The notes under the pieces were generated by a model. It was not told the DNA's origin and did not search any database. It saw only the letters and a list, made by a program, of their open reading frames with translations. Below are positions 35,477-46,977 of a stretch of DNA of 64,000 nucleotides, in pieces (position 1 is the first letter of the stretch; each line of letters starts with the position of its first letter). Made by a program: the position numbers and the translations under genes. The stretch is from Telopea speciosissima (taxonomy: Eukaryota > Streptophyta > Magnoliopsida > Proteales > Proteaceae). The stretch is from NCBI RefSeq assembly GCF_018873765.1, contig NC_057920.1:11607307-11671306 (forward strand). The letters are read 5' to 3'.

Positions 35477-38141
35477 ATGGATCTCCGAAAATTGATTAGC
35501 AACCAAACTGATGTCTCTTTAGTACTATCGAAGAGCTTATTGTTAACGGAAGCGAAGGAATCCAATCTTGTGTTCTCTCCCTTGTCGATCCATGTCGTTC
35601 TGAGTGTGATGGCTGCGGGTTCCAAGGGTCCAACCCTAGACCAGTTGCTTTCCTTTCTCAAGACGAAAAGCAATGGAGATCTCAACTCGTTTGCTTCTGA
35701 GATTATCAGTTTAGTCTTTGCCGACGGTAGCCAGAGCGGTGGGCTACGTTTGTGCTTTGCGAATGGTGTCTGGGTTGACAAGTCTCTCCCTATGAAACCC
35801 TATTTTAAAGAGATTGTTGATGACGTTCACAAGGCAACATCGATGCAAGTTGATTTCCAGACCAAGGTTAGGCTTCCCTTCTCACTTACATTCTTTGAGG
35901 TTTTTTATTGATTGGTTTCATTTCTTCTGTCAAACAATGAAGGGAAACAACCCTTTCAGGGTATGAATTTACACATCTACGTTCAAGTTTCCACCTATCC
36001 CTTCCTCTGTTGCTCACTTGGGTGGTGTGCTATTACCCTTAGTCAATAATTCACTAACATTAAGGCTCTCCTGAGGTGGTTATTGAAAGATAGAAGAAAC
36101 TTTAAAGAAAATACTCCAGTAATGTAGTGTATGAAACAAGAGGAAAATAGTTCAGTTCATGGGAGGATGGAACAATTAACTTTGTTCTTCTTGCCAAACT
36201 GATATGGAGATTCCCTGGAGAACCTCTATATTTTGCCATTAGCAAGAACTGACAATAATTTTCAGAAGATAATTGTTATCTTTTTTTTCCTCGGCGAAGT
36301 AATCAATGGAAAGGGGGGGGGGGGGGGTTTGGGGGTTGGCATGAAGGTTTAAAACATGCTTTGTAAAAGTTTTCCTTCACTTGCCTTACCAGCGGCTTGA
36401 CCATGTGATTGGACTCATGGGTCATTATTAACTCCCACCCCTTATTCTACAGGATGAAAATTACCCCTCCATACCAATTTGACAGCACCAATGACCATTT
36501 GACCATGGTGAGAATATTCCTCCTCCACCATGGGATAAAGAATGGTGCTTGCTCACGTGGCACCTACACCCAGACACATGAGCACACAAAATTACCACCC
36601 AAACCCTACCGAAATAAAAAATCCCATCCGTTTTGATGTCCTTTTGGGTGCTCTCATTGGCCCCTGTGCTGGTGTAGGGGCTTCACGACCAAGCAACAAT
36701 CTCTTGTCCATTTTTTTTATACACTTGGCTTAAGAGGATTAGAATAACTACAACATGGGCTCTGTTTTAGGCACTTAGCTTAAGCCTTTTGAACTAGTGG
36801 ATCTAAAAAATTTCCAAAAAAAAAATAAAAATACACTGGAGTTGATATTTACAAATCATTTTGGATGTTCTCTTCTTCTTGTTGTACTAAAAAATAAGGG
36901 CCGTACCCAGTCTCCCGCATTTAGCAAGGTTTGGGGAGGATAAATGTATGCAGCCTTACCCCTGTTTCCAAAGAGGCTGTTGTTGTTGTACTACATGACA
37001 ATAAATTCTTTATTTTCTACACTTGAAAAAACAGAAGGAAAAAATAAAAAGAACTGGAGTTGATATGAACCAATCATTTTGGATTTGTTCTGTATTATTT
37101 ACTTGGTTGGAACCCATTTTATGTATGCCCTAGTCCTCTTTATGCCTGCCTCATATTTGTGTCTGAGGATGTCTGGTTACAATTTGGACCAATTAAGGGG
37201 TTGGGGGGGGGGTGGATTCAGGGGAAAAAAAGGAAAGAGAAGAGTACCTAGTTTTACATTCAACTAGATTGCCCTTAAAGACCTTAATAGGAATTCCATT
37301 AATTTTGTTTTTGGTTATTGTATAACTGATGCTTATTGTGCTTTCTGATGGTGAGAAGGCTGTTGAAGTGGTGAATGCAGTAAATTCGTGGGCTGAAAAG
37401 CAGACAAGTGGGCTTATCAAAGAGGTTCTTCCTCCAGAATCAGTTGACAGCACAACCAAACTCATCTTTGCAAATGCACTCTATTTTAAGGGAGCCTGGA
37501 ATGAGAAGTTTGATGCATCCAAAACTAAAAACTATGACTTCTACCTTATGGATGGAAACTCAGTACATGTCCCCTTCATGATCAGCAAGAAAAATCAATT
37601 GGTTAGAGCTTATGGTGGTTTCAAAGTTCTCAGGCTTCCGTATAAACAAGGTGAAGACAAGAGGCGTTTCTCCATGTACTTCTTCCTACCAGATGCAAAG
37701 GATGGGCTTCCAGCTTTTGTAGAGAAGGTGGGTTCAGAACCTGGCTTCTTAGATCACTACCTCCCATGTAACGCAGTTAAAGTGGGTGAATTCAGGATTC
37801 CGAGGTTCAAGATTTCGTTCGGATTTGAAGCATCAAAAGTTTTAAAAGATTTAGGACTGGTGTTGCCTTTTTCTGTTGGTCTAACTGAAATGGTGGATTC
37901 GCCCCAGGGACACAACCTCCATGTCTCCAGTATCTTTCACAAGGCCTTTATTGAAGTCAATGAAGAAGGTTCTGAAGCTGCTGCTGCTTCTGCTTTTGTG
38001 GTAACTACTAGATCCAAACCGTTCCGAACTAAACCGATCGACTTTGTGGCCGACCACCCATTCATGTACCTGATCAGAGAAGACATGACTGGAGTTGTGC
38101 TATTCATAGGGTATGTCTTGAATCCCTTGCTGGCTGCTTAA
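35477..38141 (+). CDS. Serpin 1 (plant LR-type serpin), 390 aa, two exons
   Basis: Plant serpins are suicide inhibitors of serine and papain-like proteases; in Arabidopsis the LR type targets RD21 and metacaspase 9. Exon 1 is 35477-35866 (130 codons), exon 2 is 37359-38141, with a phase-0 intron of 1,492 bp (GTTAGG donor, GAGAAG acceptor) at the position typical for plant serpins (VDFQTK / [14 protein letters not shown]). Landmarks: [52 protein letters not shown], hinge SEAAAASA, and the C-terminal [11 protein letters not shown] ... [10 protein letters not shown]. The reactive loop reads [10 protein letters not shown], so P2-P1-P1' is Thr-Arg-Ser with Phe at P6; the usual loop is GVI(K/A)LR. 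It is two residues shorter than serpin 2 (FSVGLTE against FSGEGGLTE). No signal peptide is seen, as usual for cytosolic plant serpins. The frame is intact. Confidence 0.93.
35867..37358 (+). other. Serpin 1 intron
   Basis: Contains a 15-base G run at 36313-36327 and, at about 36890-36985, a plant repeat tail (AATGTATGCAGCCTTACCCC, GAGGCTGTTGTTGTTG) also present in the serpin 2 intron at about 43455-43545. No other gene is seen. Confidence 0.7.
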
Positions 38142-38989
38142 TGCCAGCCAAACAAGCTGTAGAATGTGTATGACCAAATGCAATACAGATGACTTTCGGT
38201 TTCTGCCTTCATCAGTGATGGTGCTAGTTCTCTTTAAGATATTATTATGTAATAACTAATTTTAGTATGTCTCACTTTCCCAACTCCCTCTCATGCTAAT
38301 GTAATAAAGGGATATATATATACATATACAATGCCTTTCTTCTAGGTGTGACTTTGAATGGATTTGAATGGCTGAAAGAGAATCAGCAATCCTGTTTGGA
38401 TGGGATAATGCTTTAGTTAATGATTTCAGTTTTTACATCAATATACTAATCCGAAATTCCCGATTTGATTTATGTTTTCAAAACCCTAACTTTCTACTTG
38501 GTTTAAAACAATGTACTTCAAGTACACTTCCCAGATTTCTGGTTTTCTGAATCTGAACTCTGGTTTAAGGGTTTCAGTTCACTAGTTAACATCTGTTTTC
38601 TGGTTAATTACTCCAAGTACACTTCCTATCTTAACTTTGGTTTATTGTCATAAAATCCTGCCATTGAATTCTGCTATTGTAGTTTCCTGAACTAGAATCC
38701 TAGTACCATCAGGATTTCCTCATAGTTGAGAATCCAAGTTCATCAGATTCTGATCCAACTTTGCGGGAACAATCACCTGTCTGAAACAGACCTTCGAACA
38801 GAATTTGGCCAAATCAGATCTATCTTTGATATTTAAACTTCTCTAATGTGGTTTACTGTTCCTTACCTATGGTTCTGAAAACCCTAAGCCCCTAGTTGAG
38901 TAGTAGAATACTCATTACTTTATTTCTTTCAGAACTTGATATTCTCATATTCCCTTACCTATTCTCGTTTAATTTTTTGTCCTACCCAC

Positions 38990-39025
<36 letters not shown>

Positions 39026-39035
39026 GAAGGCCTAC

Positions 39036-39210
39036 CTGAAACGAATTGGAAGAAACTCCGATCTTCGGCAACGGCTCTGAAACAGAGAAGAGCAGTTCAC
39101 AGACGGTAGAGAACTTCAATAGGGCTCTGTAAACTACCAACCCATTTTCAGATTCTCAAAAGAAAACGGAAGAGAAGCCAAAATCCGAAACGGAGACGAA
39201 CACCAAAATC
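39036..39210 (-). other. Orphan copy of SKIP noncoding exon 1, with donor site
   Basis: Matches the SKIP first exon at 33321-33510. Its donor at 39036 reads CAG/GTAGGCC and should still work. On the minus strand it faces the 3' end of serpin 1. No SKIP coding exon follows within unit B, so any transcript would be non-coding, or would splice over about 9 kb to the SKIP acceptor at 30065. Confidence 0.6.
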
Positions 39211-39221
39211 CAAGTCGTATT

Positions 39222-39410
39222 AGATCCAGATCCTCTATTGCCGAGCTGTCCGGTAGAACGGTACTGCCAAGACATAGCAAGGTGAGGAATGATCGCCTTG
39301 CCCCTTCTCAAGTGCCTTGCTCGAGCAGATAGAAGGCGATCATTGCACACCTCGCCATGTCTAGGTAGCACGGTCCTACTGGGCAGCTCGGCAATAGAGG
39401 ATCCAAATTG
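39222..39410. repeat. Foldback (type A core) inserted in the serpin 2 promoter
   Basis: The arms ATCCTCTATTGCCGAGCTG and CAGCTCGGCAATAGAGGAT pair exactly; GACATAGCAAGGTGAGGAATGA pairs with the right arm less exactly. The core is AATGATCGCCTTGCCCCTTC. It sits exactly between orphan SKIP exon 1 and the G-boxes, where unit A has no such element, so it inserted after the duplication or was lost from A. Confidence 0.8.
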
Positions 39411-39693
39411 TCTTTAGTGGTTAATGGTTGTGGTATTTTCACTAATTTGTGTTTACCACGTGGCCAACATTGATGACAGATAAGCCCAGTACTTGGGATC
39501 TACGTGTCTAAAAATTTCAATTCCACGTGGCAAATCTTACCGCCTTCTTTACTTTCTTTACCCAAGAAAAGCGCGAAACTCCACTGTCTTTACTCTTTCG
39601 ATTCGCCGAGCATCCATTCTTGCCGACACTCGAACTCTAATCTCCATCAATTGCAGCGGTGTTTTCTTTTGTTTTGTGGGTTTAGCTTCCGAA
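39411..39693 (+). promoter_or_regulatory. Serpin 2 promoter with two G-boxes
   Basis: CACGTG at 39457-39462 and 39524-39529, with ACGTG at 39502-39506, about 165-240 bp upstream of the serpin 2 ATG. Serpin 2 keeps the ancestral spacing that serpin 1 has lost. Confidence 0.6.
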
Positions 39694-42600
39694 ATGGATC
39701 TCCGAAAATTGATCACCAACCAAACCGATGTCTCTTTAGTACTATCGAAGAGCTTATTGTTGACGGAAGCGAAGGAATCCAATCTTGTATTCTCTCCCTT
39801 GTCGGTCCATGTCGTTCTGAGTTTGATCGCTGCAGGTTCCAAGGGTCCAACCCTAGACCAGTTGCTTTCCTTTCTCAAGACGAAAAGTAATGGAGATCTC
39901 AACTCGTTTGCCTCTGAGATTATCGGTTTAGTCTTTGCCGACGGAAGCCAGAGCGACGGGCCGCGTTTGTGCTTTGCGAATGGTGTCTGGATTGACAAGT
40001 CTCTCCCTATGAAACCCTATTTTAAAGAGATTGTTGACGACGTTTACAAGGCAAAATCGATGCAAGTTGATTTCAAGACCAAGGTTAGGCTTCCCTTCTT
40101 ACTTACACTCTTTGAGCTTTTATTGAATAGTTTCATTTCTTCTGTCGAACAATGAAAAAACCCTTTCAGGATATGAACTTACACATCTATGTTCAAGCTT
40201 CCACCTATCCCTTCCTCTGTTGCTACCGGCCTTACCACCCCCCCCCCCCCTCCCCCAAAACCCTTCGTAGTGGATGTTTCTTATTGGAAGTCACATCCAA
40301 GAAATTCCTACTGGAATTAAATCTCCTCTCCACGCAAGTATTTTGCCTTTTTCTAAACATTTCTTTATTTTTCCCTGCGTTCAGATATCCTTTGGCACAC
40401 TTTATTCAATTTTAGTAAGCCCTTCTATTCAATTCTGGAACCACCCATCTAACATTTGAGGATCCACAAGCCTATGGAACAATTATTGGAATCAACTGAC
40501 GCCCAGAAAACTCATAGTTGAGCCTGGAGGGTCGTACCCATCCTACTTTAGTCCAATGTTGCCACCAGATGGTTAAGAGCCTCTGGTCATTGTTAGCATT
40601 CTCGAATTGTATCTTGATTTGCACCATGTCAGGGATTGCGATTATCATGTATCATGTTATCTTTTGTTGTTTTCACTGTGGGTTTTTATAAATATTCTGT
40701 TCTCTTAGCATAACTGCACATTTGGTGCTATCAGTTGTTTAGTCCACTTATTGTTCTCACAACTGTAGATTTATTTCTCGTCATTTGCTGTTGTTGCAAG
40801 GTTTTATATTGGCTTAGTGCTTGATCAGCTACACAGCTCTTTCTTCACCTACTGTTCCAACTCAGACTCGTGTTTAACTACACATATAAATGCCTTTTAG
40901 TTCAATTTGGTTCTATAGTGATTAGAAGTACAAGTATGCTATGTTTTCCATACAGCTTTGCGTAGAACCAATTTTAAGTTTCTTTTTTAGCACCTTTTTT
41001 GTGTTCATGCCACTTGATGCTACTGAAATCCTAGAGGCCTTACGCTTCAACTAAATCAATTGCTTCATCTTGCTTTTCTTCTTGACTGAAACATGTTGTC
41101 CCACCTCTTTCTTGAGCTTAATTGTGTTCGTCATGTCTTCTTGTTGTACTTTGGCAATCATTTTCTGTGTGACCTTGAAGTATGGAATGCGCAAATATAT
41201 TAGGGTGTATGGCTGAGGAATGGCCTCTTATATAATTGATTATTCTCTTTATTCTCCTTGAAGATGAGCCAAGGTCCATGAATTTTGGTGCCAACCACTG
41301 AACTCTCTCTCCCCCTTGAGTGGTGTGCTATTACCCTTGGTCAATATTCACTAATATTAAGGCTCCTGAAGTGGTTATTGAAAGATCGAAGAAACTTTAA
41401 AGAAAATACTCCAGTAATTGTGATAATACTGGAAAACCTCTCTAAATGAGATGTAGTGTACGAAACAAGAGGAAAATAGTTCAGGTCATGGAAGGATGGA
41501 ACAATTTGCTCTGTTCTTCTTGCCAAACTGATAAGGAGATTCCCTAGGGAACCTCTATATTTTTCCATTAGCAAGAACTGACAATAGTTTTCAGACCCTG
41601 GGTGTAATTTTCATCTATTGTACCTGGGTGACTGGACCTGTCTTCATTTATTTACTCTGTTCATGAGTGTGATCATCCTAGTGTGATTTCTGTTCAGTTG
41701 CACTCTTGTTGGCATGATCTTCCAGTATGGGGAGGGAAACTCAAAGATTTTCCATGATAATTTACACTTAACGAAACCATGAGTTAAGATTATTATTATG
41801 GTGGATCTGTGGCCTGTCACAATTACTTATCCTTTTCCGGTTGTGCGTATGTTTGTAAACATTGGCATTGTCCTTTTTCTGTGATAAAATTCATCAAAAA
41901 AATGAAGGGAAGGGGGGGGAGTGGAAGATCCTAAGTATGGTCTGGAATTACTGCTGAATGGGCACATTAGAGATTTTTGGCCCAAAACATCTGCATGATC
42001 AAGGTTTCCTGAGATCGTACCTTGCCCCCTCGCGTTTGCAACTTCAATGAGGATTTTTCCACTGTTCGAAGTGAGTAAAATTGGAGTTGACTAGTCTCCT
42101 GTTCGGTTTCTAGGTTGCGTTCTCTCGTTGTTGTTGTACTACATGGCTATAAAAATTGTATATTTTCTACCTAGGGGGAAAAAAGGGAAATTTCTTAGAT
42201 CCACTAGATAAGAAAATTAATTACAAAATAAGTAGATCGTAAATTTGTTTTACATTCATTAGTTTTATTTTTGAAAAGATTTACTTTATCCCCAAAGTTA
42301 CTTATTGGTCATGCCACCTAAGAAGAAAATAAAAGTGAACTTCCTAAAATACCCCAATCTAACTTCTCGTTTTTTACTCTACATGATCCAAATCCACTGT
42401 GCTGTCAAGAAATAACAACTGCAATGGGGAAAAGAGCAGGAAAACGCACACCACTCTATTTACTTGAGTGTGTTTCTTAGACCAATCCAATAACTGAAAA
42501 GGAATAAGCTTTGAAGTGATCTTTGTTCTCCTCCCTCTCCATCTAGACATGGCAATGATTGGCCTAACAGAACCACCATGGCTATGGCCAGCATCCGTTT

Positions 42601-44710
42601 CTAGTCCTCTCCTTTTCTTCTTTTTAAATTGGTCTTTTATTAAACAAACCACAGGATTATTTCTTGAAGGGATTGACCGTTGATGCCAATACAAATCCAC
42701 ATCGAATGGGGTTGTATGTGCCTAAGTCTTGCAGGTTAAAGCAGTGTTGTGAGGTCGAGTTCTTCTAGTCTCGTCCAGCTATGGAAAAGTTTCTTATTAG
42801 ATCTCAGTCTTCTACATGTTGGGATAAAATTTGGAGAAGTTTCCTATAAGATCTCAGTCTCATCGTGTTGGGATGAAAATTGGAGAAGTTTTCTATTCGA
42901 TATCAGTCTCTACCTGTTGGGTAAAAATTTAAAAATTGGAGAAGTTTCCTATTAGATCCCAGTCTCTACATGTTGGATTAAAATATGAGAAGTTTCCTAT
43001 AGATCTCAGTCTTCTACATGTTGGGATAAAGTCGGAGATCATCGGAATTAAGAAACCTGCATGCATCTTCCTGCATATTTTTTCAATTGTGATTTAAAAC
43101 TGTTATTTCTTTGAGAATCGTATGGTAGATTTGGATTACGTAGATTTCGAAATAATATATTAATGTGAGACTCCAACTTAGTAGTGAAAAACGAGAAGTG
43201 AGGTTGGTGTATTGTAGGAAGTTCACTTTTATTTTCTTCTTAGGTGGCATGACCAATAACTAACTTTGGGGATTAAGTAAATCTTTTCAAAATTAAAACT
43301 AATGAATGTAAAACAAATTTAAAACCTACTTATCTTGTAATTAAATTTCTTATCTAGTGGATCTAAGAAATTCCCCCCCCCACCCCCCAAAAAAAAAATA
43401 AAAATGGAGTTGATATCTACAAATCATTTTGGATGTTCTGTTGTTGTTTTTATTGTGCACAAGGCTTCCGCATTTAGCAGGGTCTGGGGAGGGTAAATGT
43501 ATGCAGCCTTACCCCTGTTTCCAAAGAGGCTGTTGTTCTTGTACTACATGACAATAAATTCTTTATTTTCTACCCTTGAAAAAACAGAAGGAAAAGATAA
43601 AAAGAACTGGAGTTGATACAAACAAATCATTTTGGATTTTTTCCGTATTATTTTCCTTGGTTGGAATCCATTTTATGTAGGCCCTGTTCTTCTTTATGCC
43701 TGCCTCATATTTGTGTCTGAGGATGTTTGGTTACAATTTGGACCAATTAAGGGGTTGGGGGGGGGGTGGAATTCAGGGGAAGAAAAGAAAGAGAAGAGTA
43801 CCTTGTTTTACATTCAACTAGATTGCCCTTAATGACCTTAATAGGAATTCCGTTATTTATTTATTTATTTTTTTTGGTTATTGTGTAACTGATGGTTATT
43901 GTGCTTTCTGATGGTGAGAAGGCTGTTGAAGTGGTGAATGAAGTAAATTCATGGGCTGAAAAGGAGACAAGTGGGCTTATCAAAGAGGTTCTTCCTCCAG
44001 GATCAGTTGACAGCACGGCCAGACTCATCTTTGCAAATGCACTCTATTTTAAGGGAGCCTGGAATGAGAAGTTTGATGCATCCAAAACTAAAGATTATGA
44101 CTTCTACCTTAAGGATGGAAGCTCAGTACATGTCCCCTTCATGACCAGCAAGAAAAAGCAATTTGTTAGTGCTTATGGTGGTTTCAAAGTCCTTGGGCTT
44201 CCTTATAAACAAGGTGAAGACAAGAGGCGTTTCTCCATGTATTTCTTTCTACCAGATGCAAGGGATGGGCTTCCAGCTTTGGTAGAGAAGGTGGGCTCAG
44301 AACCTGGCTTCTTAGATCACTATCTCCCATCTGAAGCAGTTGAACTGGGTGAATTCAGGATTCCGAGGTTCAAGATTTCGTTCGGATTTGAAGCATCAAA
44401 AGTTTTAAAAGGTTTAGGACTGGTGTTGCCTTTCTCTGGTGAAGGTGGTCTAACTGAAATGGTGGATTCACCCCAGGGACAGAACCTCTATGTCTCCAGT
44501 ATCTTCCACAAGTCCTTTATTGAAGTAAATGAAGAAGGTACTGAAGCTGCTGCTGCTTCTGCTGGTGTGATAGCTCTTAGATCCCTGCAGTTTCCAACTA
44601 ATGTGATCGACTTTGTGGCCGACCACCCATTCGTGTACCTGATCAGAGAAGATATGACTGGAGTTGTGCTATTCATAGGGTATGTCTTGAATCCCTTGCT
44701 GGCTTCTTAA
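39694..44710 (+). CDS. Serpin 2 (plant LR-type serpin), 392 aa, two exons
   Basis: Exon 1 is 39694-40083 and exon 2 is 43922-44710, with the same phase-0 splice sites as serpin 1. The start [20 protein letters not shown] is chosen by alignment with serpin 1; an upstream in-frame ATG at 39493 falls in the promoter. Landmarks are the same: [38 protein letters not shown], hinge [11 protein letters not shown] and [20 protein letters not shown]. The reactive loop is [10 protein letters not shown], so P2-P1-P1' is Leu-Arg-Ser, close to the Leu-Arg-Gly of the well-studied LR serpins; protease targets are probably conserved. The 3.84-kb intron is 2.3 kb longer than in serpin 1. The frame is intact. 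Confidence 0.93.
40084..42170 (+). other. Serpin 2 intron, 5' part with insertion absent from serpin 1
   Basis: Homology with the serpin 1 intron stops near 40230 and resumes near 41310 (GAGTGGTGTGCTATTACCC). The roughly 1.1 kb between, after a 13-base C run at 40238-40250, has no match in serpin 1. I see no coding sequence in it. Confidence 0.55.
42185..43375. mobile_element. 1.2-kb long-TIR element in the serpin 2 intron
   Basis: The left end reads AATTTCTTAGATCCACTAGA; the right end is its reverse (TCTAGTGGATCTAAGAAATT). The inverted match continues for roughly 180 bp, e.g. TTCATTAGTTTTATTTTTGA and GGTCATGCCACCTAAGAAGA against TCTTCTTAGGTGGCATGACC. The spacer contains a five-copy minisatellite. 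No transposase is seen. The serpin 1 intron keeps only a trace of the right end (CTAGTGGATCTAA at about 36797). Probably a non-autonomous Mutator-like or foldback element. Confidence 0.65.
42785..43031 (+). repeat. Five-copy minisatellite, unit about 45-57 bp
   Basis: Units run GAGAAGTTTCCTATTAGATC, TCAGTCTCTACATGTTGGG, ATAAAATTTG with small variations: five consecutive copies inside the TIR element. Confidence 0.75.
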
Positions 44711-44992
44711 GGCCAGCCAAACAAGCTGTAGAATGTGTATGACCAAATGCAATACAGATGACTTTCGGTTTCTGCCTTTATTAGTGATGGTGCTAGTTCT
44801 CTTTAAGATAGTATTATGTAATAACTAATTTTAATATGCCTCACTTTCCCAACTGCCTCTGATCATGCTAATGTAATAAAGGAATATAAATATACAATGC
44901 CTTTCTTCTAGGTGTGACTTTGAATGGATTTGAATGGCTGAAATAGGATTAGCAATTTTGTTTGCATGGGATAATGCTTTAGTTAAGTTGAG

Positions 44993-45559
44993 ATCTAGTT
45001 TATGAGTTTCTAATTTGCATTTGTTCTAGTCCGTTTAACATGTCCTTAGTATACTTATTCTCATTCAGATTTACTCCATGGAGAAGAGGGGGGGGGGGGG
45101 GGGGGAGAAAGAAAAAAGAAAAAACTGTTAATGACGAAGTTTTAGAAATAACCTAAACTACAATGAGCACCGACTGTTCGAGGAGGGATGTGTTCAAGTG
45201 GAATCAGCAACAGAATCGGCCTCCTCTGATTTCGGTTGATCTGATCCACTTCCTTATACCATGGAAAAGGCTCTAAGGCAATGTTGAGAAAAAGCAACCA
45301 TTTCTCACATGCAAAATTTGCGTGTGCTTTTGCAGGTGGATTGATTTTTTCAATATGTTATTGTTTAGTGCATGTTTGATTATTCTTGTGTATCTCCATT
45401 AAATTACACACAAGTGGGACAATGGTTGTTTTTTTTTGTTTTTTCAACAAATGGTAAATCGTAAATAAAAAAATGAGGAAAACATTACAACACTAATAAC
45501 CAATTTGAACAGAAGCAATTGGATGATCTGAAAAGAAAATATGGAAGATTTGCTATACT
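44993..45559. other. Intergenic, poly-G tract, nothing recognised
   Basis: Contains an 18-base G run at 45088-45105. I see no gene or repeat. Confidence 0.5.
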
Positions 45560-46535
45560 GGAAGGATTTGTAAACAAACATAACGAGTGATATGGTGAAA
45601 CCAGATAAGATGAATGATGTTGAATGGAAGACCTTAGATCGGAAAGCCGTTGAATTTAAAAGACAATATTTGGATGATACTAGTTTCCATCACTTTTTCA
45701 TAGAGAAGATGATGCATTCACTGTGGAAGAAGTTAGAAGGATTGTACGAAAGGAAGATTGTCAACAACAAAGCTTTCTTGATCTAAAAGCTTGTGAACCT
45801 AAAGTACAAAGAAGGAAGCTCAATTGCGAAACATTTGAACGAGGCACAAACTATTGTGAATCAGTTCTCTCGTCCATGAAGATGTGATTGACGATGAGTT
45901 ACAAACCCTATTACTTCTTAGTTTGTAACTCGACAATTGGGAGATACTAGTGGCGTCTCTTAACAATTTTGCACTAGATGAGATGCACTTGGTGAATCAA
46001 GTAACATGAAATCTATTGGATGAAGAAACAAGAAGGAAATCGTTGGGTTCACCTCAGCAAGAAGCAGTTGTTACAGAATACTGTGTTAGAAATAAAAATA
46101 AATCAATGAAGGAAATTGCACGCCACTACTGCAAAAAGGAATGTCATATGAAAAAAGAGTGCATGAAGCTCAAAAGAGATTCAAAGAAAGAGAGGATGAG
46201 GAGAAGACAGATGAAAAAGACACCAATGTCGTCTATTCAAACGGTAATATTTTTTAAATCACGTCACACCTCCTCACCAGGGTGTTGATACTGATGACCT
46301 CCTTGATCTTACTTAGATCTTCCATTCCATGATACATAATGATGGGGGAGATGTACAACAAGGCAATGGAGATGTAGGTATGATGACGTTGATTATGCTT
46401 CTACGGCTGGTATAGTTGATCTAAATAGGGGGGAGCAACCATCTCAAAAGTAACCTATTGAACCTCAGTTAATGAGACGATCTACTAAAGATCGAAAGTT
46501 GTCTAGCAAAGTTCCATCACATCAGTATATACAGG
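45560..46535 (+). mobile_element. Ty1/Copia LTR-retrotransposon fossil (gag side plus a short pol piece)
   Basis: Parts seen: a UBN2-type gag segment (about 45590-46010), a CCHC-like nucleocapsid knuckle region near 46120-46190, and a short stretch near 46465-46530 resembling the region that joins integrase and reverse transcriptase in Copia polyproteins. No LTRs are recognised. The copy is broken in several places and most of the pol region is not present. It looks old. Confidence 0.65.
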
Positions 46536-46668
46536 TAAACCGAAATACTTTGAAGAAGCAAAAATCAATGAATTTTAATTTTACCAAAATTAAGTTGTTA
46601 GGGACTTGGGTGGAATTTTAATCCTACCATACCACCATGAAAAAAACAAAAATCCTCTGCAGTGCCTT

Positions 46669-46840
46669 AATCTTGTGGTGCCTTGCAGTTCGGGCCTGAA
46701 TGCTTGACACGTGGAAGATGCGACATCCAATGATGCCAAGCTCAAGAAGAAAAAAATGGGTCAATCGGGCTCGCACTGTTGGATGAAGCATCTTCCACGT
46801 GTCAAGCTCTCAGACTCAAACTGCAAGGCACCGCAAGATG
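46669..46840. repeat. Foldback (type C) with CACGTGG in the arms
   Basis: The left arm at 46669-46722 (ATCTTGTGGTGCCTTGCAGTT ... CTTGACACGTGGAAGATG) pairs with the right arm at 46787-46840 (CATCTTCCACGTGTCAAG ... AACTGCAAGGCACCGCAAGAT). The loop is about 64 bp. Direct copies of GTTAGGGACTTGG lie on both sides (about 46600 and 46899). Confidence 0.75.
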
Positions 46841-46977
46841 AAAAAATTGCCGAGAATTTTAATCCCACTACCATTGTCTTTGCTTTGATACTACTTGTTA
46901 GGGACTTGGATAGAACTTTATCCTTAAATTTTAAAACATAGTTGTTTAAGAGAGGTTGCTTAAATTCTTATAAAGAT

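Larger units (their letters stand above)
32849..38418. repeat. Segmental tandem duplication, unit A (SKIP exon 1, shared promoter, serpin 1)
   Basis: Sequence from AACTCTGGTTTAAGGGTTTC (about 32849) to GGGATAATGCTTTAGTTAA (about 38418) recurs as unit B (38562-44992). The block holds the end of the SKIP 5'UTR intron, its first exon, the divergent promoter, the serpin and about 280 bp of serpin 3' flank. Insertions differ between units: a 1.5-kb TIR element in A; a foldback and two intron insertions in B. Confidence 0.8.
38562..44992. repeat. Segmental tandem duplication, unit B (orphan SKIP exon 1, shared promoter, serpin 2)
   Basis: Second copy of unit A, joined by about 140 bp of junction sequence (38419-38561) that contains CTTCAAGTACACTTCCCAG, a word also found in the copied intron. 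Homology ends just after GGGATAATGCTTTAGTTAA at about 44992. Unit B lacks the SKIP coding exon. Confidence 0.8.

Noticed and set aside
39493-39693. Upstream in-frame Met for serpin 2 (67 extra residues)
   Set aside because: The extension lies over the G-box promoter, is absent from serpin 1 and unlike any serpin N-terminus.
42374-42700. 108-residue minus-strand frame inside the serpin 2 intron
   Set aside because: Lies inside a non-autonomous TIR element, no family resemblance, no splice or codon support. A captured gene piece cannot be excluded.
45592-46288. Two short host-like genes
   Set aside because: Gag-side and knuckle pieces of a broken Copia fossil, not host genes.
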